Source: VXRN01 sp963664365 (lineage in GTDB: Bacteria; Chloroflexota; Dehalococcoidia; Lucifugimonadales; UBA1123). Taken from it: a DNA stretch of 64,000 nucleotides. The DNA is taken from the NCBI GenBank assembly GCA_963664365.1, contig OY761144.1:372001-436000 (forward strand), read 5' to 3'. Position 1 is the stretch's first letter, and each line of letters starts with the position of its first letter. A program made the translations under genes and the position numbers. Below, piece after piece: positions 30,688 to 39,780 of the stretch. Under the pieces are notes generated by a model. It ran no database searches and had not been told where the DNA came from. It saw only the letters and a program-made list of their open reading frames with translations.

Positions 30688-31658
30688 TTGCTGTCTCCTG
30701 ACCTCTCTGGGTCGCTCAAGGGGCCACTCCGACGAGCCCCATTCGGCTTCGTCGGGTCATAGACCGGCTTGCCCATTGGACGAGTCCGTAGCGTTCCGTT
30801 CCGCAACGCTCTCAGCCGATCATACGCTATGTCAACGTACTCCCGCACGATATCGCAGCCGTACCCAACGCGATTGTGCTTCACCGCCGCAATGACAGAA
30901 GACCCTACGCCCATGTACGGATCGAAGACCGAATCGCCTGGGTCGGTCATCGAAAGCACCAGCCGTTCCACCAACTCGACGGGGAACTGGCAGGGGTGAA
31001 CCGTCTTCTCGACATGGTTGCTCTTGACGTTTGGGAACTCCCATACGTCGCTGGGGTTCTTGCCTAAAGGGTTGCCGGACAGCTTGCCGACGTTAGGCCC
31101 TTTGAAGTGCCGCTTGTTCGGGTACTTGGACGGCACTCGTATCGGATCGAGGTTGAACGTGTAGTCGTCCGACTTCGTGAACCAGTTGATGGTCTCATAT
31201 CGCCCAGACAGCCGCTTGGACGAATGCAAGCCGTGTCCGAAGCGCCACACGATGCGGTTGCGCAGCTTGAGTCCGTGCGCCTTGAACATGGGGTAGAGTA
31301 CGGTGTCAAGCGGCACGACCTCGCCATCGCTCACGTAGTTGCCTACCTGCCAACATATCGACCCTTTGGGATTAAGGAGGCGTACGCACTCGGAAATCAC
31401 CCGCGCCTGACCATCCAGGTAGTCGTCCAGAGGCGACCGACGCTCGTAAGACTTGCCGAGATTGTACGGCGGCGAGGTGACTATCAGCTTCATGGACTCG
31501 GATTCGAGAGCGTCCATGAACTCAAGATTGTCCCGGCAGGCCATCACGGCCTTGCCGTCGATCTCATGGGCCTCTTGCGCGCCGTTTTCATCGCCGCGTT
31601 CGAGTACGAGTACTCCCTGTCCAACCCCATCGCCCGGGGAGCGATGGACTGTCATCAT
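30684..31658 (-). CDS. Site-specific DNA methyltransferase (beta-class N4/N6)
   Basis: A 324-residue amino-methyltransferase. Catalytic motif IV TSPPYNLGKSYE lies near residue 60, before the AdoMet-binding motif FDPYMGVGSSVIAA near residue 241, which is the beta-class order. The region between (YPNKRHFKGPN, GNPLGKNPSDVWEFP) contains the target-recognition part; the second motif is common to Type II-like enzymes. The start at 31658 is chosen because AGGAGG lies 10 bases upstream; a longer frame runs back into the neighbouring gene. The two PaREP1-like genes follow with 4-base overlaps. No recognised endonuclease is adjacent. Confidence 0.9.
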   Translation of the reverse strand: MMTVHRSPGDGVGQGVLVLERGDENGAQEAHEIDGKAVMACRDNLEFMDALESESMKLIVTSPPYNLGKSYERRSPLDDYLDGQARVISECVRLLNPKGSICWQVGNYVSDGEVVPLDTVLYPMFKAHGLKLRNRIVWRFGHGLHSSKRLSGRYETINWFTKSDDYTFNLDPIRVPSKYPNKRHFKGPNVGKLSGNPLGKNPSDVWEFPNVKSNHVEKTVHPCQFPVELVERLVLSMTDPGDSVFDPYMGVGSSVIAAVKHNRVGYGCDIVREYVDIAYDRLRALRNGTLRTRPMGKPVYDPTKPNGARRSGPLSDPERSGDSN

Positions 31659-31720
31659 CGCGTCTCGTCCTCCTAGTTCGGTTGACCATGTGTTGCGGCC
31701 TGCGGACAGCCGAGCGGTCC

Positions 31721-32932
31721 TTATCTGTCCTTCCAACTCGGCGCGGGGTAGATGAGAGGGGCGACAGCCGTGTCCGCGGGCGCCACCACTCGGATTTCGC
31801 CGTCCTGAATCTGGATTGCCCCCATCGGCCTGTTCGCGTTCTTGCCGGTGGAGTCGAAGCTGATTCTGCCGTAGAAGGTGTTCACGTTCAGGCCGCGCAG
31901 GGCCGCTCGAACGTCGTCCGTGTCCAGAGTGCCCGCCGACTCAATCGCCAGGTGCAGCGCGAGCGCGGCGGCCGTCGCGTTCGCGGACTGGTAAGCGGGG
32001 GATCTTCCCCACTTTTCCGAGAACCGCTCCGCGTAGTCCGCCGCCGAGCCGAAGTATTGGCCTTGGTATGTCATCGACGACTCCCACTGCGTCGGCCCTA
32101 TCAGGTAGTTGGCGTCCTCCCCCAACTCTTTGATCAGCTCGGGGTCGGTCGGTCCGACGGTGAGCGCCATCGCCTTCGGGTTGAAGTCCATATCCTTGGC
32201 CGTTCGCGTAAACAGGAGCGCGTCGTTGAAGTATCCCGCTCCTATGAACACGTCGGGGTTTAGCTGCTTGAATTCCGATAGGATGCCCGAGACGTCGGTT
32301 ACATCCTGCGGGTAACTTTCGACTCCCAGCACGTCAAGGCCGTACTCTTTGGCCCAACGCTCGGCTCCCTGGGCTACGCTGGCAGGGAACAGGGCGTCGG
32401 CGTGGGCAATGACGACCGACTTGGCGCCCTTTTCGGCGAGCGCTTGGAGAGCGGACCGGGTGTAGTCGCCCGCTGGAGTCAGCACGGCAAACAGGTTTTG
32501 GAACGACTGGCTGAAGAGGGTTTCCGAGGATCCGCTGCCCTCCACCAGGACAACCCCGCGCTCCTCCGCGACCTGTATCGCCTGCAGGGTGAGCGTGGAA
32601 CTATACGGACCCAGAAGGAAGTCCACCTCGTCTTCGTCGATGAGCTTCTCGGCCAGCGAGGTGGTCTTGTTCGGGTCGCTCTCGTCGTCGTACAAGATGA
32701 GTTCCACCTCATACTTGTCATCTCCCACCTGGATGCCGCCGCGTTCTTCGTTGACCCAGTCCTCCCAAAGAAGATAGCCTTGCCGGGTATATCCACCCTC
32801 CTCGGAATACCTGCCCGTCTCGCTGACGGCGGCCCCTATCTTGACTACCTTCTCTCCACCGATAAGGGAACACGCCCCCAAAGCGATTGACGCCGCCAGC
32901 AGCAGCGTCAGACTCAAGATGATTCTGAACAT
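31721..32932 (-). CDS. ABC transporter substrate-binding lipoprotein (branched-chain amino acid type)
   Basis: A 403-residue exported protein with a signal peptide and lipobox (LLAASIALGACSLIG, Cys near residue 20). A Leu/Ile/Val-binding-protein fold follows: VKIGAAVSETGRYSEEGGYT, then LILYDDESDPNKTTSLAEKL and FLLGPYSSTLTLQAIQVAEE. It captures an amino acid, amide or similar ligand outside the membrane. No permease or ATPase genes are adjacent, so the transporter must be completed elsewhere. It lies 79 bases after the epimerase gene on the same strand. Confidence 0.9.
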   Translation of the reverse strand: MFRIILSLTLLLAASIALGACSLIGGEKVVKIGAAVSETGRYSEEGGYTRQGYLLWEDWVNEERGGIQVGDDKYEVELILYDDESDPNKTTSLAEKLIDEDEVDFLLGPYSSTLTLQAIQVAEERGVVLVEGSGSSETLFSQSFQNLFAVLTPAGDYTRSALQALAEKGAKSVVIAHADALFPASVAQGAERWAKEYGLDVLGVESYPQDVTDVSGILSEFKQLNPDVFIGAGYFNDALLFTRTAKDMDFNPKAMALTVGPTDPELIKELGEDANYLIGPTQWESSMTYQGQYFGSAADYAERFSEKWGRSPAYQSANATAAALALHLAIESAGTLDTDDVRAALRGLNVNTFYGRISFDSTGKNANRPMGAIQIQDGEIRVVAPADTAVAPLIYPAPSWKDR

Positions 32933-33011
32933 CGTTTCTCCCTGTTTGGCTGAGATGAGCGTTTCGCGCCTTTGACAACTCCACCCTCAAGTCGAGCTTG
33001 CGAGCGTCGCG

Positions 33012-33890
33012 CTAACCCTCCATCATATGCCGAATGATCTCCCTCATTTCGCCGATATAGCGCTGGTAGCTGCGATTCTGGTACCCCAGGATGCGCTGCG
33101 ATTCCTCCGTGTCGTACCAGTCCACCCAGCCCGGACTGTCGCGGTACGTGGCCATTTCGACCGGCGCGCCCATTACCTCGAAGAAGTCCCGAACGTAGTC
33201 GCGACCTCGTAGCTGCCACGTCGGACCGCCGCCGATGTTGAGCGTCTTTCCGCCCGCGTCCGGCGCGCTGACCGACGCGAAAAGCGCGTCCGCCACGTCA
33301 TCCCGATGCACCATCTCGACCCTCTGGTCCTCCATGAAGGGCCACGGATTGGGCGGCTCCAGGAACGCCGGGACGGCTATGGCCGCTATCCGCAGCGACA
33401 CGGTGTTTTCCAGGGACGAATCCCTGATCAGCTTCTCTCCCTCGATCTTGCTGTCCGCGTAGATGTCTATCGCGCTCTGCGAGTGGCCGGTCCGCACCGG
33501 CGGCGGCTCCGCGCTCGTGTCGCCGTAGGTGCTGATAGACGACGTGAACACCAGGCGCGCGCCGGGGTTTACGCTCTCCATCGCCGCGATGATGTTCTGC
33601 GTACCGCCCACGTTGACCCTGAAGGTCAACTCGCGGTCCCGTTCGCTGTTGGGGGGAAGCAGCGCGGCGAGGTGCAGGACCGCGTCGGCTCCATCGACCG
33701 CCGAGCGCACACCGTCGGCGTCTGTGATGTCGCCCCGGACTATCTCGATGCCGTTCCTGCCTTCCAGACCCGAGAAGTCCATCATCGGCAGGTCGAAAAT
33801 CCGCACCGCGCGGCCCGCTTCGGCGAGCATCTCCACAAGCTGGCGGCCGACGCTGCCCGCGCCGCCCGTGATGAGTACGGCGGCGCTCAC
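33012..33890 (-). CDS. NAD-dependent epimerase/dehydratase (extended SDR)
   Basis: A 292-residue extended short-chain dehydrogenase. It has the Rossmann motif AVLITGGAGSVGRQL at the N terminus, the active-site Ser/Tyr/Lys set with TSSISTYGDTSA and IYADSKIEGE (YxxxK), and the acidic NAD-selecting residue in VRIFDLP. Likely substrates are nucleotide sugars or related carbonyl compounds. The start is GTG at 33890, overlapping the stop of the upstream unknown gene (GTGA), so translation is coupled. Confidence 0.88.
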   Translation of the reverse strand: MSAAVLITGGAGSVGRQLVEMLAEAGRAVRIFDLPMMDFSGLEGRNGIEIVRGDITDADGVRSAVDGADAVLHLAALLPPNSERDRELTFRVNVGGTQNIIAAMESVNPGARLVFTSSISTYGDTSAEPPPVRTGHSQSAIDIYADSKIEGEKLIRDSSLENTVSLRIAAIAVPAFLEPPNPWPFMEDQRVEMVHRDDVADALFASVSAPDAGGKTLNIGGGPTWQLRGRDYVRDFFEVMGAPVEMATYRDSPGWVDWYDTEESQRILGYQNRSYQRYIGEMREIIRHMMEG

Positions 33891-34210
33891 GTCAGCGTGG
33901 TTCCCTTCATGCCAGCCTTCTCGATCACGTCCTGCGCGCTGGCGATGAGCTTGGTCAACGCGGGTCCGAAATCGTCCCAGTTTCCTTGGGACTTCAAGCC
34001 GAGCAAGGCGTCGGCGTCCCGCATGGCCGTGCGGGTCGGGGGTATCGAGGGCATCGTGTTGAAGAAGAAGGTGCCGCTGACCTCTCCGAACTTGTCAACT
34101 ATCTCCACGACCGAGGTCTCCCAGGCCGCGTTTTGCGACCCCAATCCGTCGGCTATCTGCTGGCAGGTCGATATGCTCTGGTCGAGCATCTGCTGTCCCG
34201 AAAGTGGCAT
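33887..34210 (-). CDS. Unknown protein coupled to the epimerase gene
   Basis: A 107-residue, mainly helical protein (MLDQSISTCQQIADGLGSQN; ALTKLIASAQDVIEKAGM) with no recognised domain, no signal peptide and one Cys. Its stop overlaps the GTG start of the epimerase by 4 bases, which supports its being translated and co-expressed. Function unknown. Confidence 0.6.
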   Translation of the reverse strand: MPLSGQQMLDQSISTCQQIADGLGSQNAAWETSVVEIVDKFGEVSGTFFFNTMPSIPPTRTAMRDADALLGLKSQGNWDDFGPALTKLIASAQDVIEKAGMKGTTLT

Positions 34211-34259
34211 TTCGCTGTCCTCCGTAGATAAAGTGGCGGGTATAAGCGTAGTGATAAAA

Positions 34260-34280
34260 GGGCGGGTACAAGACCCGCCC
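34260..34280. repeat. GC-rich hairpin of the GGGCGGGT family
   Basis: Eight-base arms GGGCGGGT (34260-34267) and ACCCGCCC (34273-34280) with loop ACAAG, followed by CTAC. It lies in the gap between two minus-strand genes. The sequence resembles the hairpin at 61860-61885 and the core of the palindrome at 7168-7203, which suggests a dispersed intergenic family. Confidence 0.7.
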
Positions 34281-34340
34281 CTACTGTTCCCAACTCAAGT
34301 TGCCGGAGAGGGCGTTTTCGGACCTCTCCGGCGCGGATGT

Positions 34341-35765
34341 CTAGTCGTCATCGTCGTCGGCCGGGACGAGCTCCTCGACCTCAACCTCGGCGTGGTGACC
34401 GTTGGTGGCGTCCTCGTAGTGGTACTTGACCTTTTCGAAGTCCACCTCGTCGTTGCGGGCGAAGCCCTTGCCCTCGTGCCTGTCGTACGGGAACGGCATG
34501 AACTTCTCGAAATTGGCCATGTACCGCTTACGGCTGGGCCTGCGGTCATACGGGAACCTGTGCGCCTCTTCAGGCTGCGGCTCCACGTCCACCAGATCGT
34601 AGTTGCGGTTTCCGAGGCCGATCTCGTGGCCGGTGTTGATGCTGGCGACCTCGCTCTGGCCGTGGAAGGTCGCGGCGGCGGCCTCGAACTTCTTGTCGCC
34701 CGGATGGTGGGCCTCCATCATCTCGGCGGCTGAGCCGGGCATACCTGGGGAGCGCCTGGCTGCGTCCACGCAGGCCATGTCGATCGCCACAGCGTCGGTC
34801 GAAGCGAAGACGCCCAAGTGAGGCACGATGGGGATGTCCGCGTGGTTGCCGCAGTCGCAGCGCGGCGACACGTCTATCGCCATGTTGATGTATCCGACCT
34901 TGCCGTTCAGCGCCTTCTCGACACCGAGGCAGGCGTCGGCGATGGCCACGTCCACGGCGTCGAAGTTCACAGGCGGTATCTCCAGGATGCCCTTGCTTCC
35001 CATGACTCCGAAGCAGCCGAGACAGGTCGCGCACTTCTCACGCTCCCACTCGATCTCGTCGTTCTCGTTGATGTGCCACAGGTTGTACGGGCAGCAGTCT
35101 TCCAGTATCTCCCAGTCCGGCGTGTTGGCTTTGCCCTTGAACGCCTCCGGGTGGAACACCGCCGCGCCGCCGAGTCCGTAGTTCGGGTGGCCGCCCATGT
35201 GTACGTTGAGCTTCCCGCGCTTGGACTGCGCGCCGATGCCCAGGTTCTTCAGCGCGCCGCCAATGACGCCCATCCCGTGGCCCTTGAAATGGGTCAGCGC
35301 GATCAGAACGTCGGCGGCGGCAATGGCTTCCGCGACGTAAGCCTCCTTCAGGAGGTAGCCCTCCGGTATATCGACGCGGAAGTCGGCCGTGCCCAGCCAA
35401 CCGTCGGCGCAGACGAAAGGACAGCCCAGCGTGCCGGAGTTGAAGCCGTTGCGCTCGGCGGTCGCCAGGATGTCAAGCTGGCTGGACCGGGAGCCATAAG
35501 GCGCGTAGGTGGACGTGGTCGTGTCGCACACGAACGGCCGCCCTCCAAGCTCCTTGATCCGGTCGGCCAACGCTCTGGGGTACACGGGCCTCAGGTACGC
35601 CGTGTTGTTCCACTCGCCGCAGTGAATCTTGATGGCCACCACGTCGTTGGGCTTGATCATCTCGTCCAGGCCCGCCGCGTCGAAGACGGTCAGCATCTTC
35701 GCGACCAGGCTGGTCTCCGTGGACTGCGAGTGCGCGTCCATCCAATAGACTTTGGACTTGTCCAT
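34341..35765 (-). CDS. DUF362-domain protein with ferredoxin-like Cys motif
   Basis: A 474-residue member of the DUF362 family. Visible features are AIKIHCGEWNNTAYLRP near residue 45, LIALTHFKGHGMGVIGGAL with the conserved Lys-Gly-His, and the Cys motif KCATCLGCFGVMGSKG, a partial iron-sulfur-type site. Further Cys pairs (ILEDCCPYN, SPRCDCGNHAD) are present. DUF362 proteins are believed to bind Fe-S clusters, but their reaction is unknown. The C-terminal 100 residues are polar and end in Asp residues. GGGAGG lies 5 bases before ATG 35765. Confidence 0.85.
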   Translation of the reverse strand: MDKSKVYWMDAHSQSTETSLVAKMLTVFDAAGLDEMIKPNDVVAIKIHCGEWNNTAYLRPVYPRALADRIKELGGRPFVCDTTTSTYAPYGSRSSQLDILATAERNGFNSGTLGCPFVCADGWLGTADFRVDIPEGYLLKEAYVAEAIAAADVLIALTHFKGHGMGVIGGALKNLGIGAQSKRGKLNVHMGGHPNYGLGGAAVFHPEAFKGKANTPDWEILEDCCPYNLWHINENDEIEWEREKCATCLGCFGVMGSKGILEIPPVNFDAVDVAIADACLGVEKALNGKVGYINMAIDVSPRCDCGNHADIPIVPHLGVFASTDAVAIDMACVDAARRSPGMPGSAAEMMEAHHPGDKKFEAAAATFHGQSEVASINTGHEIGLGNRNYDLVDVEPQPEEAHRFPYDRRPSRKRYMANFEKFMPFPYDRHEGKGFARNDEVDFEKVKYHYEDATNGHHAEVEVEELVPADDDDD

Positions 35766-35965
35766 AGTTCCCTCCCGTGTTTCTGGTTCCTACCTCATTT
35801 TACCCTAAAAGTACGCGAAGGGCACGCGCTTGAAAGTGATTGGGCTGAGATTAGCATTGAGGTAAGGGCTTGTCAATGCAAGTTGGCCGCCAGATCAACC
35901 AACCCAGCCGCATTTCGAGCGTGGTACACTACGCTAATCGCTTCAACACTTCGCAGGATCCGGCC

Positions 35966-37636
35966 ATGAATACGCCTAGGGAATCCGCCGTACTCCAAGC
36001 TGCTCCGCATCTCGGTGACTTTCCGCTTGGGCTTAGCGTCCCCATGCTTACAGAAGATTCTAGGCCTGTGGAGTACGCCGAGGCGTTTGGAAAGGCCTAC
36101 ATTTCGTTCTCTCGGCACAGCCACAGGAAGAATGGCGGACACTACCTGACGCCTGCCGCCATCGCAAGGTTCATGGCTGGGCAGTCCTCATACTCGGAGC
36201 CGCACATGCGCGTCCTCGACCCTGGGAGCGGCACGGGAATCCTATCCGCTGCCGTCTGCGAATCAGCCAACCGCAGCGGAACCGTTAAGACTCTCCACGT
36301 CGATGCCTACGAAACTGACCGGCTGCTGGCTGCTCTCTCGCGATTGGCGCTCAGTTTTTCGCAAGACTGGCTTGCCCGACGTGGTATAGCGCTGACTTTT
36401 GACGTTCGACATGGAGACTTCGTTTTGGAGTACGCGGCGGCCCTGGCAGCGCTATCGAATAGCAAGGGACCCAGCGGAATCCTCGATGGAACCAACACCG
36501 AGTACAGCTTCATCATATCCAATCCCCCGTACTTCAAGATTGGGAAGGACGATCCCAGAGCCATTGCCTCGGCCTCGGTAGTTCATGGACAGCCCAATAT
36601 CTACGCGCTCTTCATGGCGATATCCGCCGAACTTCTCGCGGAAAGCGGCAAACTGGTGTACATCGTGCCACGAAGCTTTGCTTCGGGGCCGTACTTCAGA
36701 AAGTTCCGGGAGGTCTTCTTCCGAAGGGTCATCCCCACAGCCATCCACCTTTTCGAGTCCAGGAAGGATGTGTTCAAGAATCAGACTGTGCTCCAAGAGA
36801 ATCTGGTAATTGCGGCCCGGAGCCGAGTGGACGGCGAGAACCTCAACGGGGGCCAGGTTCTCGTATCCCACAGTAAGGCGGCACACGATCTATCCGACCG
36901 GCAGCGCCTTCTAGTGGACGTTGACTCCGTGCTCGACTTGGCTAGTGAGAACATAGAACTGTCCATTCCTCTCTGTGCGGAGGACCTGGAGTTGGCGCGG
37001 GCCATGCGGAGTTGGCCCAATACGCTCCACTCTCTCGGCCTAGAAATCTCCACCGGCCCGGTGGTTCCGTTCAGGGCTACTCAATTCCTGGCACATACCG
37101 CATTCGGGAACTCCACGGTCCCGCTGCTGTGGATGCAACACGTTCGTCCCATGCGAATGGCTTGGCCCTCGCCCATTGCAGAGAAGCCGCAATGGATCAA
37201 GGTGGCGCCGGGATCAATGAAGTTGTTGGCGCCAGATGCGACCTATGTCCTTCTACGCCGCTTCAGCGCAAAGGAGGAGAAGCGCCGTCTGGTGGCCGCT
37301 CCCCTAATTCGGGGAACTCTAAATGAAGACCTCGTAGGACTCGAAAACCACCTGAACTACATTTGGGGTGTATCAAGGGTGTTGGATGAGAATTTGGCCT
37401 ATGGCCTTTCAGCCCTCCTAAATTCAGCCTTTCTGGATCGTTACTTTCGCATCTCAAACGGGAATACCCAGGTCAACGCCACCGAGCTGCGAGCCATGCC
37501 TCTTCCAGACGAACGAGACATTCGCTCAATTGGCGCGGAGGTACAAATGCGACTCGAATCCGGGGATGACCTGCCCGGATTCGATGCTCTCGTCGCCAAG
37601 AGACTGAATCTATCCCCCGAACTTTGTAAGGGGTGA
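35966..37636 (+). CDS. Type II N6-adenine DNA methyltransferase (BsuBI/PstI-like, gamma class)
   Basis: A 556-residue methyltransferase. AdoMet-binding motif I VLDPGSGTGILSAAVCE lies near residue 83 and catalytic NPPYF near residue 185, the gamma order, with the target-recognition region in the C-terminal half. It starts with HGGHYLTP-type text (RKNGGHYLTPAAIARFMAGQ), typical of the Eco57I/BsuBI branch. ATG 35966 has AGGA upstream; TTG 35870 and ATG 35876 are possible longer starts. It protects host DNA by methylating adenine in the target. A cognate BsuBI/PstI-type endonuclease follows after 13 bases. Confidence 0.88.
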   Translation: MNTPRESAVLQAAPHLGDFPLGLSVPMLTEDSRPVEYAEAFGKAYISFSRHSHRKNGGHYLTPAAIARFMAGQSSYSEPHMRVLDPGSGTGILSAAVCESANRSGTVKTLHVDAYETDRLLAALSRLALSFSQDWLARRGIALTFDVRHGDFVLEYAAALAALSNSKGPSGILDGTNTEYSFIISNPPYFKIGKDDPRAIASASVVHGQPNIYALFMAISAELLAESGKLVYIVPRSFASGPYFRKFREVFFRRVIPTAIHLFESRKDVFKNQTVLQENLVIAARSRVDGENLNGGQVLVSHSKAAHDLSDRQRLLVDVDSVLDLASENIELSIPLCAEDLELARAMRSWPNTLHSLGLEISTGPVVPFRATQFLAHTAFGNSTVPLLWMQHVRPMRMAWPSPIAEKPQWIKVAPGSMKLLAPDATYVLLRRFSAKEEKRRLVAAPLIRGTLNEDLVGLENHLNYIWGVSRVLDENLAYGLSALLNSAFLDRYFRISNGNTQVNATELRAMPLPDERDIRSIGAEVQMRLESGDDLPGFDALVAKRLNLSPELCKG

Positions 37637-37649
37637 GGCCGGCGGCAAG

Positions 37650-38602
37650 ATGAGCAAGATTGATGAAGCGCGGGACATACTGGAGCAGATGGGACTGCCC
37701 CGGCCCAGCGCAACGATATCTCGTGCCTGACCCTTCTAGCTCTCACTGGGCTGTCTGAGGATGACGCTTGGAATCAAGCTACCAAGCCGTCGCGCACTAT
37801 CCACCAGATACTCGGATTCATGAGGGACACGTATGGAAGGGAGTATGCCGAGAACACGCGGGAGACGGTAAGACGTCAGGTCATACACCAGTTGGAGCAG
37901 GCGCGCGTTGTGGATCGCAACCCTGACGCGCCCGACCTTCCCACCAACAGCCCCAGGACGCATTACGGTCTTACCGACGAAGCGTTGAAAGTGATCCGTC
38001 TCTATGGGACCAGCGGCTGGGACTCCGAACTGCGCTCCTTTCGCTCCAGCCACGGCGTTCTCCTAGAGATTTACCAGCGCCGTCGCCGAATGCGGGAGAT
38101 ACCCATCCGAACCTCGACTGGAGAGGAGATTCGCCTGTCCCCAGGCAGTCACAATATATTGCAAGCTCAGATCGTAACGGACTTCGGACCGAAGTTCGCG
38201 CCAGGGGCAATCTTGTTGTACTTGGGGGACGCCGCCAACAAACTCTTGCACCTAGACAAGGAGAGACTAGCCAAGCTTGGCATCCCGCTGACCGAACATG
38301 ACAAGCTACCCGACGTTGTGCTCTACGACGAAGAGAGGAACTGGCTGTTCATGGTTGAGGCAGTCACGTCCCACGGCCCCGTGAGTCCCAAGCGGGTGGA
38401 GGAGTTGGAAGTGACTCTGGAAGACTGCGCCGCAACCCGCGTATATGTCAGCGCCTTCCCAGATTTCCGGCAGTTCAAGCAGCACGTGGACAATATCGCC
38501 TGGGAGACTGAAGTTTGGATCTCTGAGATTCCTGACCACTTGATTCACTTCAACGGAGACAAGTTCCTCGGACCTAAAGAGGACACCAGCGCGGGCGGCT
38601 GA
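37650..38602 (+). pseudogene. BsuBI/PstI-type restriction endonuclease, frameshifted
   Basis: An N-terminal segment from ATG 37650 (SKIDEARDILEQMGLPRP) continues in another frame as QRNDISCLTLLALTGLSEDD and on to 38602. Combined length is about 317 residues, matching R.BsuBI and R.PstI. The break is a missing base at the CCC run 37704-37706; without it, the first frame stops at 37728-37730. The intact part from ATG 37820 has KLPDVVLYDEERNWL, then FMVEAVTSHGPVSPKR, the family catalytic region. A true frameshift would remove the N-terminal domain, a sequencing error would hide a working gene, and no classic slippery heptamer is seen. Confidence 0.85.
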
Positions 38603-38632
38603 ACCGGATCACGGCGAGCTTGCGGCCCCGGG

Positions 38633-38641
38633 TGGTATAAT
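38633..38641 (+). promoter_or_regulatory. Extended -10 promoter, probably leaderless
   Basis: TGGTATAAT (38633-38641) is a perfect extended -10 element (TGnTATAAT). The ATG of the following gene begins 8 bases after it, so transcription would start within two bases of the start codon. No good -35 is seen at the usual distance, as is normal for extended -10 promoters. Confidence 0.6.
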
Positions 38642-38649
38642 CGGACATC

Positions 38650-39024
38650 ATGGATCGGATACTTGCTAAGCTGTGCCCAATCGCGCTGGGTGGGCTGCTC
38701 GTCTTGCTCCCTTCGCTGGGTCCGCTGATCGACCATCACTTCGCGGAGCGGCAGCCTTACCACTCTCACTTGGGAGCGGACCGCGGACACGATCACGGGT
38801 ACCGCTACTTCCACGCGCACGGCGCCGAAGCCGACCCCGATTCCAACCCCGCGCTGTATAACCTCGACACGTCGCTCGCAGGCTTCACCACTGCCACGCT
38901 GTCCGAGTCGGATCTGACTCAGGCCCTGGTCGAGCCGACACTCCTAGTCGGCATTCATGCGGCGGCGGACGCCGCCCTTAGATCGATCTATCCGGCCCCT
39001 CCGCGCAGACCTCCACGCATCTAG
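38650..39024 (+). CDS. His-rich exported protein of unknown function
   Basis: A 124-residue protein with an N-terminal hydrophobic segment (LAKLCPIALGGLLVLLPSLG), which is a signal peptide or anchor. A His-rich stretch follows: HHFAERQPYHSHLGADRGHD and HGYRYFHAHG, with 9 His in about 35 residues. Such stretches bind transition metals. No domain is recognised. It is the first of four exported genes on the plus strand, with its own -10 element and no room for a leader. Confidence 0.65.
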   Translation: MDRILAKLCPIALGGLLVLLPSLGPLIDHHFAERQPYHSHLGADRGHDHGYRYFHAHGAEADPDSNPALYNLDTSLAGFTTATLSESDLTQALVEPTLLVGIHAAADAALRSIYPAPPRRPPRI

Positions 39025-39149
39025 CTCCAGCCCCCGGATCTGTCCGACGGCGGCGCCTCTTTCCTCTATCTTCCGCCTTGAGCGCGTAGTTGTGAGTGAA
39101 CGGCGCTCTAGCTATATCTGTGTCCCATCCTCGATACGGCAAGGAGCCG

Positions 39150-39710
39150 ATGAGTACTTGGCTGAAAAACGCGCTCGCCATATTTACGCTGGCAACGCTT
39201 GGCTTCCTCGCGCTGTCAAATCTCGACAGCGCGAGCGGACACGGCGGCGGCTTCCAGTTGACCAGAAGGGAGATCGCCGGGCCGTATGAGCTTGTGCTGG
39301 GGACGATACCCGATCCCCTGGTGGTTGGCGAGGCGATCTTGATACTGTCGGTCGCCAACCCAGACACGGGCGCCCGCGTGCTGAACGCGGACGTCACCAT
39401 CACGCCCACGGGACCGGGAGAGGCGAGCGCCAGTTCGCTGATCGCAGGCCCGGACTCATACGACCCGACGCTGTATGAGGCGAGGGCCGAACTGGACGCC
39501 GAAGGGCGATGGGTGTTCACCATCGACGTCTCAGCACACGCGGGCACGGGATCGGCCAGTTTCGCCTACGACGTGAAAAAGCTCAGCCCAATCGCCGGGC
39601 TGATCACGTTGGCCGCGCTTCTGGCTTTCTTGACCATACTCGGCCTCTCCATACGTGCGTTCATAAAGGACAGAACCAAAGGCAACAGAGCGAGACGCCG
39701 CAAGGCGTAG
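39150..39710 (+). CDS. Membrane-anchored beta-sandwich protein (YtkA/FixH-like)
   Basis: A 186-residue protein with an N-terminal signal segment (NALAIFTLATLGFLALSN), then an immunoglobulin-like domain (ELVLGTIPDPLVVGEAILIL; VANPDTGARVLNADVTITPT) that resembles YtkA/FixH-type domains. A C-terminal transmembrane helix (LITLAALLAFLTILGLSIRA) and a basic tail follow. The start at 39150 has AAGGAG 4 bases upstream. It is likely bound to the membrane facing outside. YtkA-like domains are often linked to copper handling or cytochrome oxidase assembly, but that is an inference here. Confidence 0.65.
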   Translation: MSTWLKNALAIFTLATLGFLALSNLDSASGHGGGFQLTRREIAGPYELVLGTIPDPLVVGEAILILSVANPDTGARVLNADVTITPTGPGEASASSLIAGPDSYDPTLYEARAELDAEGRWVFTIDVSAHAGTGSASFAYDVKKLSPIAGLITLAALLAFLTILGLSIRAFIKDRTKGNRARRRKA

Positions 39711-39780
39711 TCAACACGGCGCATAGCGCGCAGAATTCTGCGCTCGCCCACGCCGCCGATAACCGCTCAGGAGGCAAATT

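Noticed and set aside
33306..34733. 475-codon plus-strand frame, and 34818-35969 on the same strand
   Set aside because: Both are antisense to the epimerase, the unknown 33887 gene and the DUF362 gene, which have clear homology.
37698..37712. Programmed -1 frameshift in the restriction endonuclease
   Set aside because: The bases do not fit an X XXY YYZ slippery heptamer and no stimulating hairpin is evident; a base loss or sequencing error is simpler.
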